Assembly: GCF_002864685.1 (NCBI RefSeq)
Contig: NZ_NMQZ01000007.1
Coordinates: 116,560 to 180,559, forward strand
DNA: 64,000 nt
Reading direction: 5' to 3'
Origin: Alloalcanivorax mobilis
GTDB taxonomy: Bacteria > Pseudomonadota > Gammaproteobacteria > Pseudomonadales > Alcanivoracaceae
In this document: piece by piece, positions 54,454-63,198 of the stretch
How positions within the stretch are numbered: the first letter of the stretch is position 1
How the letters are laid out: each line of letters opens with the position of its first letter
Position numbers and translations under genes: made by a program
The notes under the pieces: generated by a model
Told to the model about the DNA's origin: nothing
Database searches by the model: none
The model's input: only the letters and a program-made list of their open reading frames with translations

Positions 54454-54651
54454 GGAGCAAGGCTTGTGCGGCGGTTTGCTGTCCGGTCCCAGGGCGCTGA
54501 CCCAGAATCGCTCGCGCTGGCGGCGGGTCTGGAAGCGTGCACAGACCCGTTCAGCCTGTTGCCGGGAGTGAAAGCGATTGACCAGCGAGGCGTTGCCCTG
54601 GCTGTCCTTGCGCCAGAGCAGATACTGGGTGCTGCCGTTACCAGCGGACAT
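54451..54651 (-). CDS. Small basic protein, truncated or ended by the MITE
   Basis: About 66 residues starting MSAGNGSTQYLLWRKDSQGN with a basic helix (SRQQAERVCARFQTRRQRER). The ATG overlaps the end of the CYTH gene by 14 nt, which suggests translational coupling and a real gene. Its stop codon TAG (54451-54453, minus strand) is the outermost triplet of the adjacent mobile element, so the original C terminus may have been changed by the insertion. No family recognised. Confidence 0.5.
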   Translation of the reverse strand: MSAGNGSTQYLLWRKDSQGNASLVNRFHSRQQAERVCARFQTRRQRERFWVSALGPDSKPPHKPCS

Positions 54652-55102
54652 AGGGCATCTGGCTGAGCGCGCTGTTGTAGTAGCGGGCATCGTCGGTCAC
54701 TTCGTCACCGAGCCAGGCCGGCCGCTGAAACGGCTGATCTTCATGTTCCAGTTCCAGTTCCGCGACCACCAGCCCCTGGTTGTCGCCATGGAACACGTCC
54801 ACTTCCCAAACCAGACCGTCGCACGGTACCCGGTAGCGGGTTTTATCGATCACGCCGGCGCCGCACATTTCGGCGAGCAGGGTGCGGGCATCGTCCACCG
54901 GCACCGGGTACTCGAATTCGCGGCGCCGGGCGCCGTTGTTTTCGCCTTTAAGGGTCAGCCAGGCCTGCTCACCGTGGATACGAACGCGCACGGTGGCGCG
55001 AGGCTGATGGCTCAGGTAACCCTGCACCAGCCGCTCGCCGGGCAACGGGTCTAAAAAAGTCTGGTCGGTGACCAGGAATTTACGTTCGATTTCCACGCCC
55101 AT
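54638..55102 (-). CDS. CYTH-domain inorganic triphosphatase-like protein
   Basis: A 154-residue CYTH (triphosphate tunnel metalloenzyme) domain. The signature EIERKFL is at residues 4-10, followed by acidic and basic strand pairs lining the tunnel (TVRVRIHGEQAWLTLKGEN, REFEYPVPVDDARTLL, WEVDVFHGDNQGLVVAELEL). Short bacterial members hydrolyse tripolyphosphate or other triphosphates. It is between the lipocalin gene and the small basic gene on the same strand. Confidence 0.9.
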   Translation of the reverse strand: MGVEIERKFLVTDQTFLDPLPGERLVQGYLSHQPRATVRVRIHGEQAWLTLKGENNGARRREFEYPVPVDDARTLLAEMCGAGVIDKTRYRVPCDGLVWEVDVFHGDNQGLVVAELELEHEDQPFQRPAWLGDEVTDDARYYNSALSQMPYVRW

Positions 55103-55124
55103 GGCCGGCTCCTTTTTTTTGCGG

Positions 55125-55685
55125 TTATCGCGCGACGGCGGAGGGAATCAGATCACGATTGCGCTGCAACTCATCCACCGGGAAGCCCTGCTCGCGGGCC
55201 TGATCGACCAGCGCCTGATATTGGTCGTCGGGCAGGGTGGGGGCGCGGGACAAAATCCACAGATACTCGCGGCCCGGCTCGCCGACCATCACGGTGCGAT
55301 AGTCCTTATCCAGGGCGATGATCCAGTAATTGCCTTCGGCGATCTTGGGCAGCAAACGGGAAAACCAGTTGTCGAAGCGTACTTTTAATCTGGCGTTGCC
55401 GGAATCCGGCACCACGCTCGCCTGACCCTCGGCCACGGCCGGCTCGTCGTCCTCGCGCTGGCAGCGATTGATCACCTTCACGGTGCCGTCCGGGTTCAGG
55501 CTGTATTCGGCGGTGGAATTGTAGCAGCCCCGTTGGAACCATTGCGGCAGCCGGGCGATTTCATGCCAGCCGCCGGCGTAACGTGACAGATCGACCTGAT
55601 TCACCGTGGCCAGGGGACGGTCCGCGCCACCGCAGGCGGCGAGCAGCGTGCAACAACCGGCCAGCAGAAGAGCGGTGATTCGCAT
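55125..55685 (-). CDS. blc: Outer-membrane lipoprotein lipocalin Blc
   Basis: A 186-residue bacterial lipocalin with lipobox CCTLLAAC (Cys18). The first lipocalin motif is LSRYAGGWHEIARLPQWFQRG, with NYWIIALDKDYRTVMVGEPG as the second conserved block. Blc binds fatty acids or lysophospholipids at the outer membrane. The start at 55685 has AAGGAA upstream. It is divergent from ccmA, and CYTH follows 22 nt downstream. Confidence 0.93.
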   Translation of the reverse strand: MRITALLLAGCCTLLAACGGADRPLATVNQVDLSRYAGGWHEIARLPQWFQRGCYNSTAEYSLNPDGTVKVINRCQREDDEPAVAEGQASVVPDSGNARLKVRFDNWFSRLLPKIAEGNYWIIALDKDYRTVMVGEPGREYLWILSRAPTLPDDQYQALVDQAREQGFPVDELQRNRDLIPSAVAR

Positions 55686-55763
55686 TGGAAGATTCCTTTC
55701 AGCCACAGAGCGTTGATGGTAACGCAATGGCCCTTCAGTGTCCGGCCCAATGCGCCTGGAGCA

Positions 55764-55772
55764 TGTTATACT
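55764..55772 (+). promoter_or_regulatory. Extended -10 promoter of the ccmA operon
   Basis: TG-T-TATACT is an extended -10 box 68 nt before the ccmA start. No good -35 is present, as is usual for this promoter class. Confidence 0.5.
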
Positions 55773-55840
55773 GCGCCGCCGATCGGCGAGCCCGCTGGCG
55801 GGGGAGCCCGCGCGGAACGAATCAACCTCAGCGAACACCC

Positions 55841-56449
55841 ATGACCGACCCCTCTGCACGACTCACAGTGAGCCGGCTCGGCTGCGAGCGCGATGATCGG
55901 ATGCTGTTCCAGGATCTGGCCTTCAATGCGCGCGCCGGAGAGATCTGGCAGATCACCGGCGCCAACGGCGCCGGCAAGACCACCCTGTTGCGAATACTGG
56001 TGGGGTTGCACGGCTTTTATCAGGGGCAGGTGCGCTGGTCGCGGCCGTTGGCGCCGGATCTGCTCTATCTGGGCCACGATGCGGGCATCCGTGAGGAACT
56101 CAGCGCCCGCGAAAACCTCCAATTCAGCCGTGCCCTGAGTGGCCAGAGCGGTGATCTGGACGCGGCCCTGGCGGCGGTCGATCTGTATGGCTTCGAGGAT
56201 GTGCCCGCCGGCCGTCTCTCCGCCGGCCAGCGGCGTCGTATCGCGCTGGCGCGGTTGTGGCTGGGGGGCAAGTCGGTGTGGGTGCTGGATGAACCCTACA
56301 CGGCCATCGATCAGGCCGGCGTGGCGAAGCTGGATGCGCGTTTGCGCGAAGCCGCCGGCGCCGGTGTTCTGATCCTCTACACCTCCCACCACCGGGTGGG
56401 CGACGGGGTGCGGCAATTGCGGCTGGGCGCCGCCGGGGAGGGCCGGTGA
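55841..56449 (+). CDS. ccmA: Heme exporter ATP-binding protein CcmA
   Basis: A 202-residue ABC ATPase that powers release of holo-CcmE from CcmABCDE. The Walker A motif is GANGAGKTTLLRIL, the signature AGRLSAGQRRRIALARLW (with LSAGQ) and Walker B SVWVLDEPYTAID. The His of the switch is in YTSHH. It heads the second ccm cluster. Confidence 0.95.
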   Translation: MTDPSARLTVSRLGCERDDRMLFQDLAFNARAGEIWQITGANGAGKTTLLRILVGLHGFYQGQVRWSRPLAPDLLYLGHDAGIREELSARENLQFSRALSGQSGDLDAALAAVDLYGFEDVPAGRLSAGQRRRIALARLWLGGKSVWVLDEPYTAIDQAGVAKLDARLREAAGAGVLILYTSHHRVGDGVRQLRLGAAGEGR

Positions 56450-57117
56450 GCGGCGTCTGGCGGGCCTCATTGCGCCGCGAGCTGACGCTGATCTGGCGGG
56501 CGCCGGCGGATGTGATTCAACCGCTGTTCTTTTTCGTGGTGGTGGTGAGCCTGTTTCCCCTGGGGCTGTCGCCGGAGCCTGAACTGTTGGCGCTGGTGGC
56601 GCCGGGCGTGGTCTGGGTGGCGGCGTTGCTGGCGGTGATGCTGTCGCTGGATGGCCTGTTCCGCCGCGATCAGGAAAGCGGCGCCCTGGATCAGATGCTG
56701 AGCGCGCCGGTAATGACGGTGGTGCCGGTGTCCGCCAAACTGCTGGCGCACTGGCTGCTCACCGGCCTGCCGCTGGCCCTGGTGGCTCCGCTGCTGGGCT
56801 ACATGATGCAGCTGCCGGCATCGGTGTTGGACACCCTGGCGCTGAGCGTGTTGCTGGGTACGCCCACCCTCACCGTGGTGGGGGCCATTGGTGCCGCGCT
56901 GACGGTGGGGTTGAATCGCGGCGGCATCCTGCTGGCGGTGCTGGTGCTGCCGCTGTATGTGCCGGTGCTGGTATTCGGCGCCGGCGTGGTGCGCACCGCC
57001 CTGGATGGCCTGCCCACCGACGGCCTGCTGGCGGTGCTGGGCGCGATTCTGGCGCTGGCGCTGAGTCTGGGACCGCTGGCGGTAGCACTGGGTCTGCGCA
57101 TCAGTGCGGGAGACTGA
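56446..57117 (+). CDS. ccmB: Heme exporter membrane protein CcmB
   Basis: A 223-residue protein with six transmembrane helices that is the partner of CcmA. FFRRDQESGALDQML-type cytoplasmic loop (GLFRRDQESGALDQMLSAP) is the family landmark for coupling to the ATPase. The GTG start overlaps the ccmA stop. Its stop falls inside a heptamer-type repeat. Confidence 0.93.
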   Translation: MSGVWRASLRRELTLIWRAPADVIQPLFFFVVVVSLFPLGLSPEPELLALVAPGVVWVAALLAVMLSLDGLFRRDQESGALDQMLSAPVMTVVPVSAKLLAHWLLTGLPLALVAPLLGYMMQLPASVLDTLALSVLLGTPTLTVVGAIGAALTVGLNRGGILLAVLVLPLYVPVLVFGAGVVRTALDGLPTDGLLAVLGAILALALSLGPLAVALGLRISAGD

Positions 57118-57195
57118 AAGTTGAAAGCGACAAGGGCTCCCAAGTGACAAGTCGAAAGGGCGGGCCGCTTCAAGGTTGAGCGTTCAGCTTTAAAC
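57114..57195. repeat. Degenerate heptamer inverted-array element between ccmB and ccmC
   Basis: Left arm units CTGAAAG, TTGAAAG, CGACAAG, then TGACAAG, TCGAAAG; right arm units CGCTTCA, AGGTTGA, GCGTTCA, GCTTTAA (57166-57193). The 7-bp phase is visible but the units are diverged. It includes the ccmB stop codon and is the only sizeable gap inside this ccm cluster. Confidence 0.65.
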
Positions 57196-57209
57196 AACGG
57201 GTTTGGCTT

Positions 57210-57968
57210 ATGTGGAAAACGCTTACACGCTGGTATCACCAGCTTTCTTCGCCGCGCTATTTCTATCGCTTCGCCAGCGCCGTGCTGCCGTGGTTGATGC
57301 CGATCGCGGTGCTGGTGCTGCTGACCGGTCTGGTTTGGGGGCTCGTGTTCGCGCCGGTGGAGCGCTATCAGGGCAACAGCTACCGGATCATCTTTATCCA
57401 CGTGCCGGCTTCCAGCGGCGCGTTGATGGGCTACATCGCCATGGGCGTGGCCGGCCTGATCGCCCTGGTCTGGCGTCTCAAGATGGCCGAAGTGATGCTC
57501 AAGGCGATGGCGCCGTTCGGCGCGGTGCTGGCCACGGTGTCACTGGCCACCGGGGCGCTCTGGGGCAAGCCCACCTGGGGCACCTACTGGCAGTGGGACG
57601 CGCGCATGACCTCGATGCTGATTCTGTTGTTTCTGTACCTGGGCATCATCGCCCTGCAAAGCGCCATTCGCGACCCGCGCCAAGCCGCCCGGGCGGCCTC
57701 GTTGCTGGCGGTGGTGGGGGTGATCAATGTGGTGATCGTCAAGTATTCGGTGGAATGGCTGAATACGCTGCACCAGGGCGCCACGCTTAAGCTGGTGGGC
57801 GAATCCTCGATCAATGACGCCATGAAATGGCCGCTGCTGATCAGCATGTTGGGCTTGTGGTTGCTGTACGCCGCCAACGTGCTGATGCGCGCTCGCACTG
57901 AGGTGCTCAACCGCGAGCGGCGCAGTGGCTGGGTGGCCACGTTGTTGGCCCCGGGCGCGAAGGAGTAA
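57210..57968 (+). CDS. ccmC: Heme handling protein CcmC
   Basis: A 252-residue inner-membrane protein with six helices that presents heme to CcmE. The WWD-type motif reads WGKPTWGTYWQWDARMTSML, with histidines in FIHVPASSG and NTLHQGATL. It is separated from ccmB by the heptamer element. Confidence 0.95.
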   Translation: MWKTLTRWYHQLSSPRYFYRFASAVLPWLMPIAVLVLLTGLVWGLVFAPVERYQGNSYRIIFIHVPASSGALMGYIAMGVAGLIALVWRLKMAEVMLKAMAPFGAVLATVSLATGALWGKPTWGTYWQWDARMTSMLILLFLYLGIIALQSAIRDPRQAARAASLLAVVGVINVVIVKYSVEWLNTLHQGATLKLVGESSINDAMKWPLLISMLGLWLLYAANVLMRARTEVLNRERRSGWVATLLAPGAKE

Positions 57969-57971
57969 GGC

Positions 57972-58178
57972 ATGTATTTCGACAGCGTTTCCGAATTCGT
58001 CGCCATGGGTGGCCATGGTTTTTTTGTCTGGAGCGCCTATGGCATCAGCGCGCTTCTGATCATTGGCAATATGGTGCTGGCGGTGCGTCAACAGGGGCGG
58101 GTGCGCCAGGAAATCCAGCGACGCTTACGCCGCGACCAGCGCCCGGCACACAATGCAGTGGAAGGTGAGGTGGAATGA
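57972..58178 (+). CDS. ccmD: Heme exporter protein CcmD
   Basis: A 68-residue single-pass membrane protein (helix about 17-40) with the typical [14 protein letters not shown] opening and a basic cytoplasmic tail. It is needed for release of holo-CcmE from the CcmABC complex. It overlaps ccmE by 4 nt. Confidence 0.92.
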   Translation: MYFDSVSEFVAMGGHGFFVWSAYGISALLIIGNMVLAVRQQGRVRQEIQRRLRRDQRPAHNAVEGEVE

Positions 58179-58633
58179 ACCCGGTTCGTAAGCAACGTCT
58201 GTTCGTAGTGCTGGCGATTCTCGCCGGCCTGGCGCTGGCCACCGCTTTGGCGGTGTACGCTCTGCGCCAGAACATCAACCTGTTCTACACCCCTCAACAG
58301 GTGGTCAACGGCGAAGCGCCGCTGGGCGCGAAAATGCGCGTCGGCGGGCTGGTGGTGGACAACTCTGTGCAGCGCGACCTGGACACCCTCGACGTGACCT
58401 TCACGGTGACCGATGGTAAAGGTAGTTTTCAGATTCACTATCAGGGCATCCTGCCGGACCTGTTCCGGGAGGGGCAGGGGATAGTGGCGAACGGCACGCT
58501 GGTCAGCCGGGACCGTTTCGAGGCCGACGAAGTGCTCGCCAAGCACGATGAGACCTATATGCCGCCGGAGGTAAAGGATGCACTGGAAAAAGCCGGACAC
58601 CCGGGCGCCGCGCAGAGCGCCGGCAACGATTAA
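58175..58633 (+). CDS. ccmE: Heme chaperone CcmE
   Basis: A 152-residue periplasmic, membrane-anchored heme chaperone. The anchor helix is at about 9-30. The OB-fold domain carries the covalent heme ligand His124 and Tyr128 in [14 protein letters not shown]. This is the standard His-type CcmE. The last 56 nt overlap the next gene. Confidence 0.95.
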   Translation: MNPVRKQRLFVVLAILAGLALATALAVYALRQNINLFYTPQQVVNGEAPLGAKMRVGGLVVDNSVQRDLDTLDVTFTVTDGKGSFQIHYQGILPDLFREGQGIVANGTLVSRDRFEADEVLAKHDETYMPPEVKDALEKAGHPGAAQSAGND

Positions 58634-59714
58634 GGCGCTGGTGGCCGCCGCTGGATTGCTGGCGGCCTGCGGCCACGCCGAGACCCGCCTGGACACACTG
58701 AACGTGGAAAAAGGCTTCAGCGTGTCGGTGTTCGCTGATCAGGTGCCCAACGCCCGCCAGCTCGCCCAGGCCGCCGATGGCACCGTGTTCGCCGGCTCCC
58801 GCGACGCGGGCAAGGTGTACGCGATCCGCGACACCGACGGCGACGGCAAAGCCGACCGGGTCACGGCGCTGCTGGAGGATCTTAATATGCCCTCCGGCAT
58901 TGCCCTGCGCGACGGCACGCTCTATGTGGCGGCGGTGAATCGCATTCTGGCGGTGCGTGACGTCCTCAACCACCTGGACGGCGCCGACGCCGAGGTGGTC
59001 TACGACGGCTTTCCCGACGCCTCCCACCACGGCTGGAAATACCTGCGCTTTGATGACCACGGCAAGCTGATCGTGCCGGTGGGCGCACCCTGCAACATTT
59101 GCGACGAAGACCCGCCGTTCGCCAGCATCCAGCGCCTTGATCCGGACACCGGCACCACCGAGACCCTGGCGCGCGGCGTGCGCAATTCCGTGGGTTTCGA
59201 TTTCCAGCCCGGCACCGGCCAGCTGTGGTTCACCGAGAACGGCCGCGACATGCTGGGTGACAACGTGCCGCCGGACGAGCTCAACCGGGTCACCCGGGTT
59301 GGCGAGCATTTCGGCTACCCCTACGTTCACGCCGGTGACATTGCCGATCCCGAGTTCGGCAAGGGCAAAAACGCCAGCGACTACACCGCGCCGATGCAGA
59401 AAATCCCCGCGCACCATGCCGCTCTGGGGATGACCTTCTACGACGCGGACTCTTTTCCGGCGGCCTATCGCGGCAACATTTTTATCGCCGAACACGGCTC
59501 CTGGAACCGCACCGAGCCGGCCGGTTACCGGGTCACCCGGGTGGTGCTCAACGAAGACGGCACGGTAAAAAGTTACCAGCCGTTCATCGACGGCTGGCTG
59601 CAGGATGGCGCCAGCTGGGGCCGGCCCGCCGATGTACTGGTCGCCAACGACGGCAGCCTGCTGATCGCCGACGACAGCGCCGGCGTGATTTACCGGGTGC
59701 GCTACGCCGAATAG
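58578..59714 (+). CDS. Sorbosone/PQQ-dependent sugar dehydrogenase-like lipoprotein
   Basis: A 378-residue beta-propeller of the sorbosone/glucose dehydrogenase superfamily ([32 protein letters not shown] region [45 protein letters not shown]). The N terminus has a lipobox (AAGLLAAC, Cys31) behind a basic stretch, suggesting a lipoprotein. PNIC-type cysteines ([10 protein letters not shown]) are present. Substrate and PQQ use are not provable here. GGAGG at 58567-58571 supports the start, which lies 56 nt inside ccmE, so it is coupled to the ccm operon. Confidence 0.85.
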   Translation: MHWKKPDTRAPRRAPATIKALVAAAGLLAACGHAETRLDTLNVEKGFSVSVFADQVPNARQLAQAADGTVFAGSRDAGKVYAIRDTDGDGKADRVTALLEDLNMPSGIALRDGTLYVAAVNRILAVRDVLNHLDGADAEVVYDGFPDASHHGWKYLRFDDHGKLIVPVGAPCNICDEDPPFASIQRLDPDTGTTETLARGVRNSVGFDFQPGTGQLWFTENGRDMLGDNVPPDELNRVTRVGEHFGYPYVHAGDIADPEFGKGKNASDYTAPMQKIPAHHAALGMTFYDADSFPAAYRGNIFIAEHGSWNRTEPAGYRVTRVVLNEDGTVKSYQPFIDGWLQDGASWGRPADVLVANDGSLLIADDSAGVIYRVRYAE

Positions 59715-59829
59715 GCCCGCCGGCCCCGGTTTCGACGCCGCCCGCCGCGGCGGGCGCGCCACGGAAGCCGATGTGGACTTGGTATAGGGGCTGGCATACA
59801 GTGCGGCGATCTGTCACGGAAAGGACCCC

Positions 59830-61317
59830 ATGAGCCAAGTCATTATTCTGGTCGACGACCCGGCGGACTGGGCCGCGTATTACCCCACCCGGCATCTGCT
59901 TTCCGCCCGCGACTATCTGCAAGCCGCTCAGCCGGTGTGCACCGATAAAAAAGTGCAGGTGATCAACCTGTGTCGCAGCTACAAATATCTTTCCCCGGGC
60001 TATTACTGCTCGCTGCTCGCCGAAGCGCGCGGCCAGCGGGTGATGCCCTCGGTGCGCACGGTCAACGATCTCAGCCGCAAAGCCCTGTACGGCTTGCACT
60101 TCGGCCATTTCGAGACGGCGCTCGACAAGGTCATGAAAAAGCAGGGCGGCGACGCCACCGAGCTCACCCTGACGCTCTATTTTGGCCATACCGAGCAGGA
60201 AGGCCTGGGTGAGTTGGGCCGGCAGATTTTCGACCAGATGCCCTGTCCGATTCTGCGCGTCTCGTTCCGGCGCCGCGATGGCTGGTCGCTGGCGTCGATT
60301 CGCACCGTGACTCTGAAGCAGCTCAAAGGCAAAGAGGAAGACGCCTTTGCCCGCGCCCTGGAGCGCTTCAATGCGCGCGTCTGGCGCAGCCCGCGCCGCC
60401 GCCGTGGCGACCGTTATGAGCTGGCCATGCTGGTGAACGAGCAGGAAGCGATGCCGCCCAGTGACCGCACCGCTCTGAAACGCTTTATCAAGGCCGGCCG
60501 CCAACTGGGCATCAAGGTGGAAGCGATTGGCCGCGACGATTACACCCGCCTGGGCGAATACGACGGGCTGTTTATCCGCGAAACCACCGCGCTGGATCAT
60601 CACACCTATCAGTTCGCCCGCAAGGCCGAGCAGGAAGGCATGGTGGTGATCGACGATCCGGGCTCGATTCTGCGCTGCACCAACAAGATTTACCTGGCCG
60701 AACTGATGCAGGCCAACAAGGTGCCGGTGCCGCCCACCGCCTTTGTGTTCGACGACTCCGAAACCCAGGCCGATCAATTGATCGCCGAGCTGGGCCTGCC
60801 GATGGTGCTGAAAATTCCCGACGGCAGTTTTTCCCGGGGCATCGGCAAGGTGGAAAGCCGCCAGGAACTGCTCGATGCGCTCAGCGGCTACCTTAAGCAA
60901 TCCGCGGTGGTGCTGGCCCAGGCGTTTATGTACACCGACTATGACTGGCGCATCGGCGTGCTCAACCATCGCCCGCTGTTCGCCTGCCAGTATTTCATGA
61001 GCAAGGGCCACTGGCAGATCTACCATCACCAGGAGGGCGGCAAAACCGCCTCGGGCCGGTTCCGCACACTGCCGGTGCGCGAGGTGCCGCCCAAGGTGCT
61101 GCGGGTCGCCCTGAAGGCCGCGCGGCTGATGGGCAATGGCCTGTACGGCGTGGATCTCAAGCAATCCGGCGACGACGTGGTGGTGATGGAAGTCAACGAC
61201 AACCCCAACGTGGACGCCGGCGTCGAAGACCTGTGGCTGGGTGAAGACCTCTACCGGCAGATCATGCTGGAATTTCTGCGCCGCATGGAGGCGAAAAGGC
61301 TGGGGCTGCCTCTCTGA
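59830..61317 (+). CDS. RimK-family ATP-grasp ligase with N-terminal RLAN domain
   Basis: A 495-residue protein. The N-terminal RimK-like (RLAN) domain spans about residues 1-200 (IILVDDPADWAAYYPTRHLL, YYCSLLAEARGQRVMPSVRT). The ATP-grasp domain (about 200-485) includes YLAELMQANKVPVPPTAFVF, GLPMVLKIPDGSFSRGIGKV and the metal site VVMEVNDNPNVDAG. ATP-grasp ligases join a carboxylate to an amine, and RimK adds glutamates to ribosomal S6. Relatives of this long form usually sit near a peptidase or glutamate-cysteine ligase-like gene; neither is here. Substrate unknown. Confidence 0.87.
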   Translation: MSQVIILVDDPADWAAYYPTRHLLSARDYLQAAQPVCTDKKVQVINLCRSYKYLSPGYYCSLLAEARGQRVMPSVRTVNDLSRKALYGLHFGHFETALDKVMKKQGGDATELTLTLYFGHTEQEGLGELGRQIFDQMPCPILRVSFRRRDGWSLASIRTVTLKQLKGKEEDAFARALERFNARVWRSPRRRRGDRYELAMLVNEQEAMPPSDRTALKRFIKAGRQLGIKVEAIGRDDYTRLGEYDGLFIRETTALDHHTYQFARKAEQEGMVVIDDPGSILRCTNKIYLAELMQANKVPVPPTAFVFDDSETQADQLIAELGLPMVLKIPDGSFSRGIGKVESRQELLDALSGYLKQSAVVLAQAFMYTDYDWRIGVLNHRPLFACQYFMSKGHWQIYHHQEGGKTASGRFRTLPVREVPPKVLRVALKAARLMGNGLYGVDLKQSGDDVVVMEVNDNPNVDAGVEDLWLGEDLYRQIMLEFLRRMEAKRLGLPL

Positions 61318-61347
61318 GCGCCGGTCTCTGACCGCAAACGGAAGATC

Positions 61348-62610
61348 ATGAGCAATCGCGAAACCAGAGTAATCCGCCGGGAGGCCCGCCAGTGGCTGGC
61401 GGAAGGGCTGATCGACGAGACCCAGGCGAGCCGCATTCTGGCCCGTTACGGCGCCTCGTTGGATCAGCCAGATCCGGCTTCGACGGCCAGCCGGGTGCTG
61501 ACCACCGTGGCGGTGTTGTTTGTTGGCCTGGCGATGCTGCTGCTGGTCTCCGCCAACTGGGACACGCTGCCGCGTCTGCTGCGCTTCGCCGGGCTGTTCC
61601 TGGTGACCGGCGCGCTCAACGGCGTCGGCGTGGTGCGTTACCTGCGTCATGGTCTGGGCGCGCTCTGGCTGTTCCTCGGCGGCATCAGCTTTGGCGCCTC
61701 GATCATGCTGGTGGGCCAGATGTACCAGCTCGGCGAACATTTCCCCAACGGCGTGCTGCTGTGGATGATCGGTCTGCTGCCGGTCGCCCTGGTCACCGGC
61801 CAGCGCTCGATGGCGCTGTTGTTGCTGGCCCTGACGATGATCTGGACGGTCATGGAAGGCCACTTCACGCCGCCCTGGTTGGCGCCGTTGTTTCTTGTTC
61901 CGGTGTGGCTGGCGGCGCGGCGGCATCGCTCTGGCACCCTGATGGGGCTGGCGCTGGCCGGTTTGTTCGTATGGCTTAATCTGCTGCTGTGCTGGCTCTA
62001 TCACACCGATTTTGGCCCACGCTGGCTGGCGGGGCACCTGACCTTCAACCTGGCTCTTCTCGCCCTCGGGCACGCCCTGGTGGCGCGCGCCCGCGCCCGT
62101 GGCGAGCTGCTGGCGCCGCTGTCGCCCTGGCTGGAGCGGCTGTTTCTGCTGTTGGTGTTGCCGCTGACGTTCACCTCGCTCTGGCCCTCTTATCTGCGCG
62201 ACAACTGGGGCTGGCTCGACCCGGGATTGTGGGCCGCCGCCTTGGTGCTGCTGGTGGCGCTGATCGTGCACTGGCGATCGCTGGCAATCTGGGTGGCGCT
62301 GCCGGCGCTGGCACTGATCCACGGCCTGGGCCGGCCCGAGCAAAGCCTCTATTGGGGCCTGGCGGCCAACCTGCTGGTGCTGCTGGTGGCCATGAACTGG
62401 CTGCGGCAGGGCATTGCCGACGACGACGGCCGCCGCTTCTTCAGTGGCCTGGGCACCTTGCTGTTGCTGGGGCTGTTGCGTTACCTGGACCTGATCGGCG
62501 ATTACCTGGGCGCCGCGGCGCTGTTTCTGGTCATGGCCGGGCTGCTTTACGGCGGCGCGTGCTACTGGCGCCATCGCGGCGCCGTGGCGCCCGGAGGTGG
62601 GCATGAGTAA
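61348..62610 (+). CDS. DUF2157 multi-pass membrane protein
   Basis: A 420-residue protein. A short cytoplasmic N-terminal domain (RREARQWLAEGLIDETQASR) is followed by about twelve transmembrane helices. The first helix block contains the DUF2157 pattern (LFVGLAMLLLVSANWDTLPRLLR, GQMYQLGEHFPNG). It overlaps the GDYXXLXY gene by 8 nt. The two domains are commonly adjacent or fused, so they likely work together. Function unknown. Confidence 0.85.
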   Translation: MSNRETRVIRREARQWLAEGLIDETQASRILARYGASLDQPDPASTASRVLTTVAVLFVGLAMLLLVSANWDTLPRLLRFAGLFLVTGALNGVGVVRYLRHGLGALWLFLGGISFGASIMLVGQMYQLGEHFPNGVLLWMIGLLPVALVTGQRSMALLLLALTMIWTVMEGHFTPPWLAPLFLVPVWLAARRHRSGTLMGLALAGLFVWLNLLLCWLYHTDFGPRWLAGHLTFNLALLALGHALVARARARGELLAPLSPWLERLFLLLVLPLTFTSLWPSYLRDNWGWLDPGLWAAALVLLVALIVHWRSLAIWVALPALALIHGLGRPEQSLYWGLAANLLVLLVAMNWLRQGIADDDGRRFFSGLGTLLLLGLLRYLDLIGDYLGAAALFLVMAGLLYGGACYWRHRGAVAPGGGHE

Positions 62611-63139
62611 AACGATCTCACAGCGGCGCCGTATCGACGTGGTGATCGCCGCCCTGGTGCCGCAAGCGCTGATCCTGCTCGCCCTGTTGGGGTACAGCCT
62701 TTACCCGTTGTGGAGCGGCCGGGAAATCGTGCTGCGAACCGCGCCGGTGGACCCGCGCGATCTGTTTCGCGGGCAATACGTGCAGCTTCGCTATGAAATC
62801 AACCAGGCGCCGATGCCCGAGGTCGGCGTGCCCCGGGTGGGGCGGCAGGTGTTTGTGCAACTGGAGAGCCAGGACGGCGTTTGGCAGGCCGTGGAAACAC
62901 GCTACACGCCACCGCCGGGGTTGTTCCTGCGCGGCCACATCACCTCGATTCGCACCGGTTCGGTGGGCGTGGATTATGGCATTGGTGCCTGGTTCGCGCC
63001 GCCTGAGCAGGCCCGAGCGCTGGAGCGGCAATTGCGCGCCGGCGCGCTGGCGCGGCTGCGCGTCGCCGACAACGGCCAGGCCGCGCTGATTGGCGTGGAG
63101 CCGCTGCCCGAACCGCCACCCTCGGCGCCGCCGGAATAA
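62603..63139 (+). CDS. GDYXXLXY-domain membrane-anchored protein
   Basis: A 178-residue protein with one N-terminal membrane helix (about 14-35) and a periplasmic domain carrying the family motif DPRDLFRGQYVQLRYEIN. The C terminus is proline-rich (PLPEPPPSAPPE). ATG 62603 follows GGAGG by 5 nt; a GTG 6 nt earlier overlaps that site. It is translationally coupled to the DUF2157 gene. Confidence 0.88.
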   Translation: MSKTISQRRRIDVVIAALVPQALILLALLGYSLYPLWSGREIVLRTAPVDPRDLFRGQYVQLRYEINQAPMPEVGVPRVGRQVFVQLESQDGVWQAVETRYTPPPGLFLRGHITSIRTGSVGVDYGIGAWFAPPEQARALERQLRAGALARLRVADNGQAALIGVEPLPEPPPSAPPE

Positions 63140-63198
63140 CGCCGCCACCCGCGATCACACGCTGTGCGGCGGCCCGGCAGGCCGGCCCGGACGCAGGA

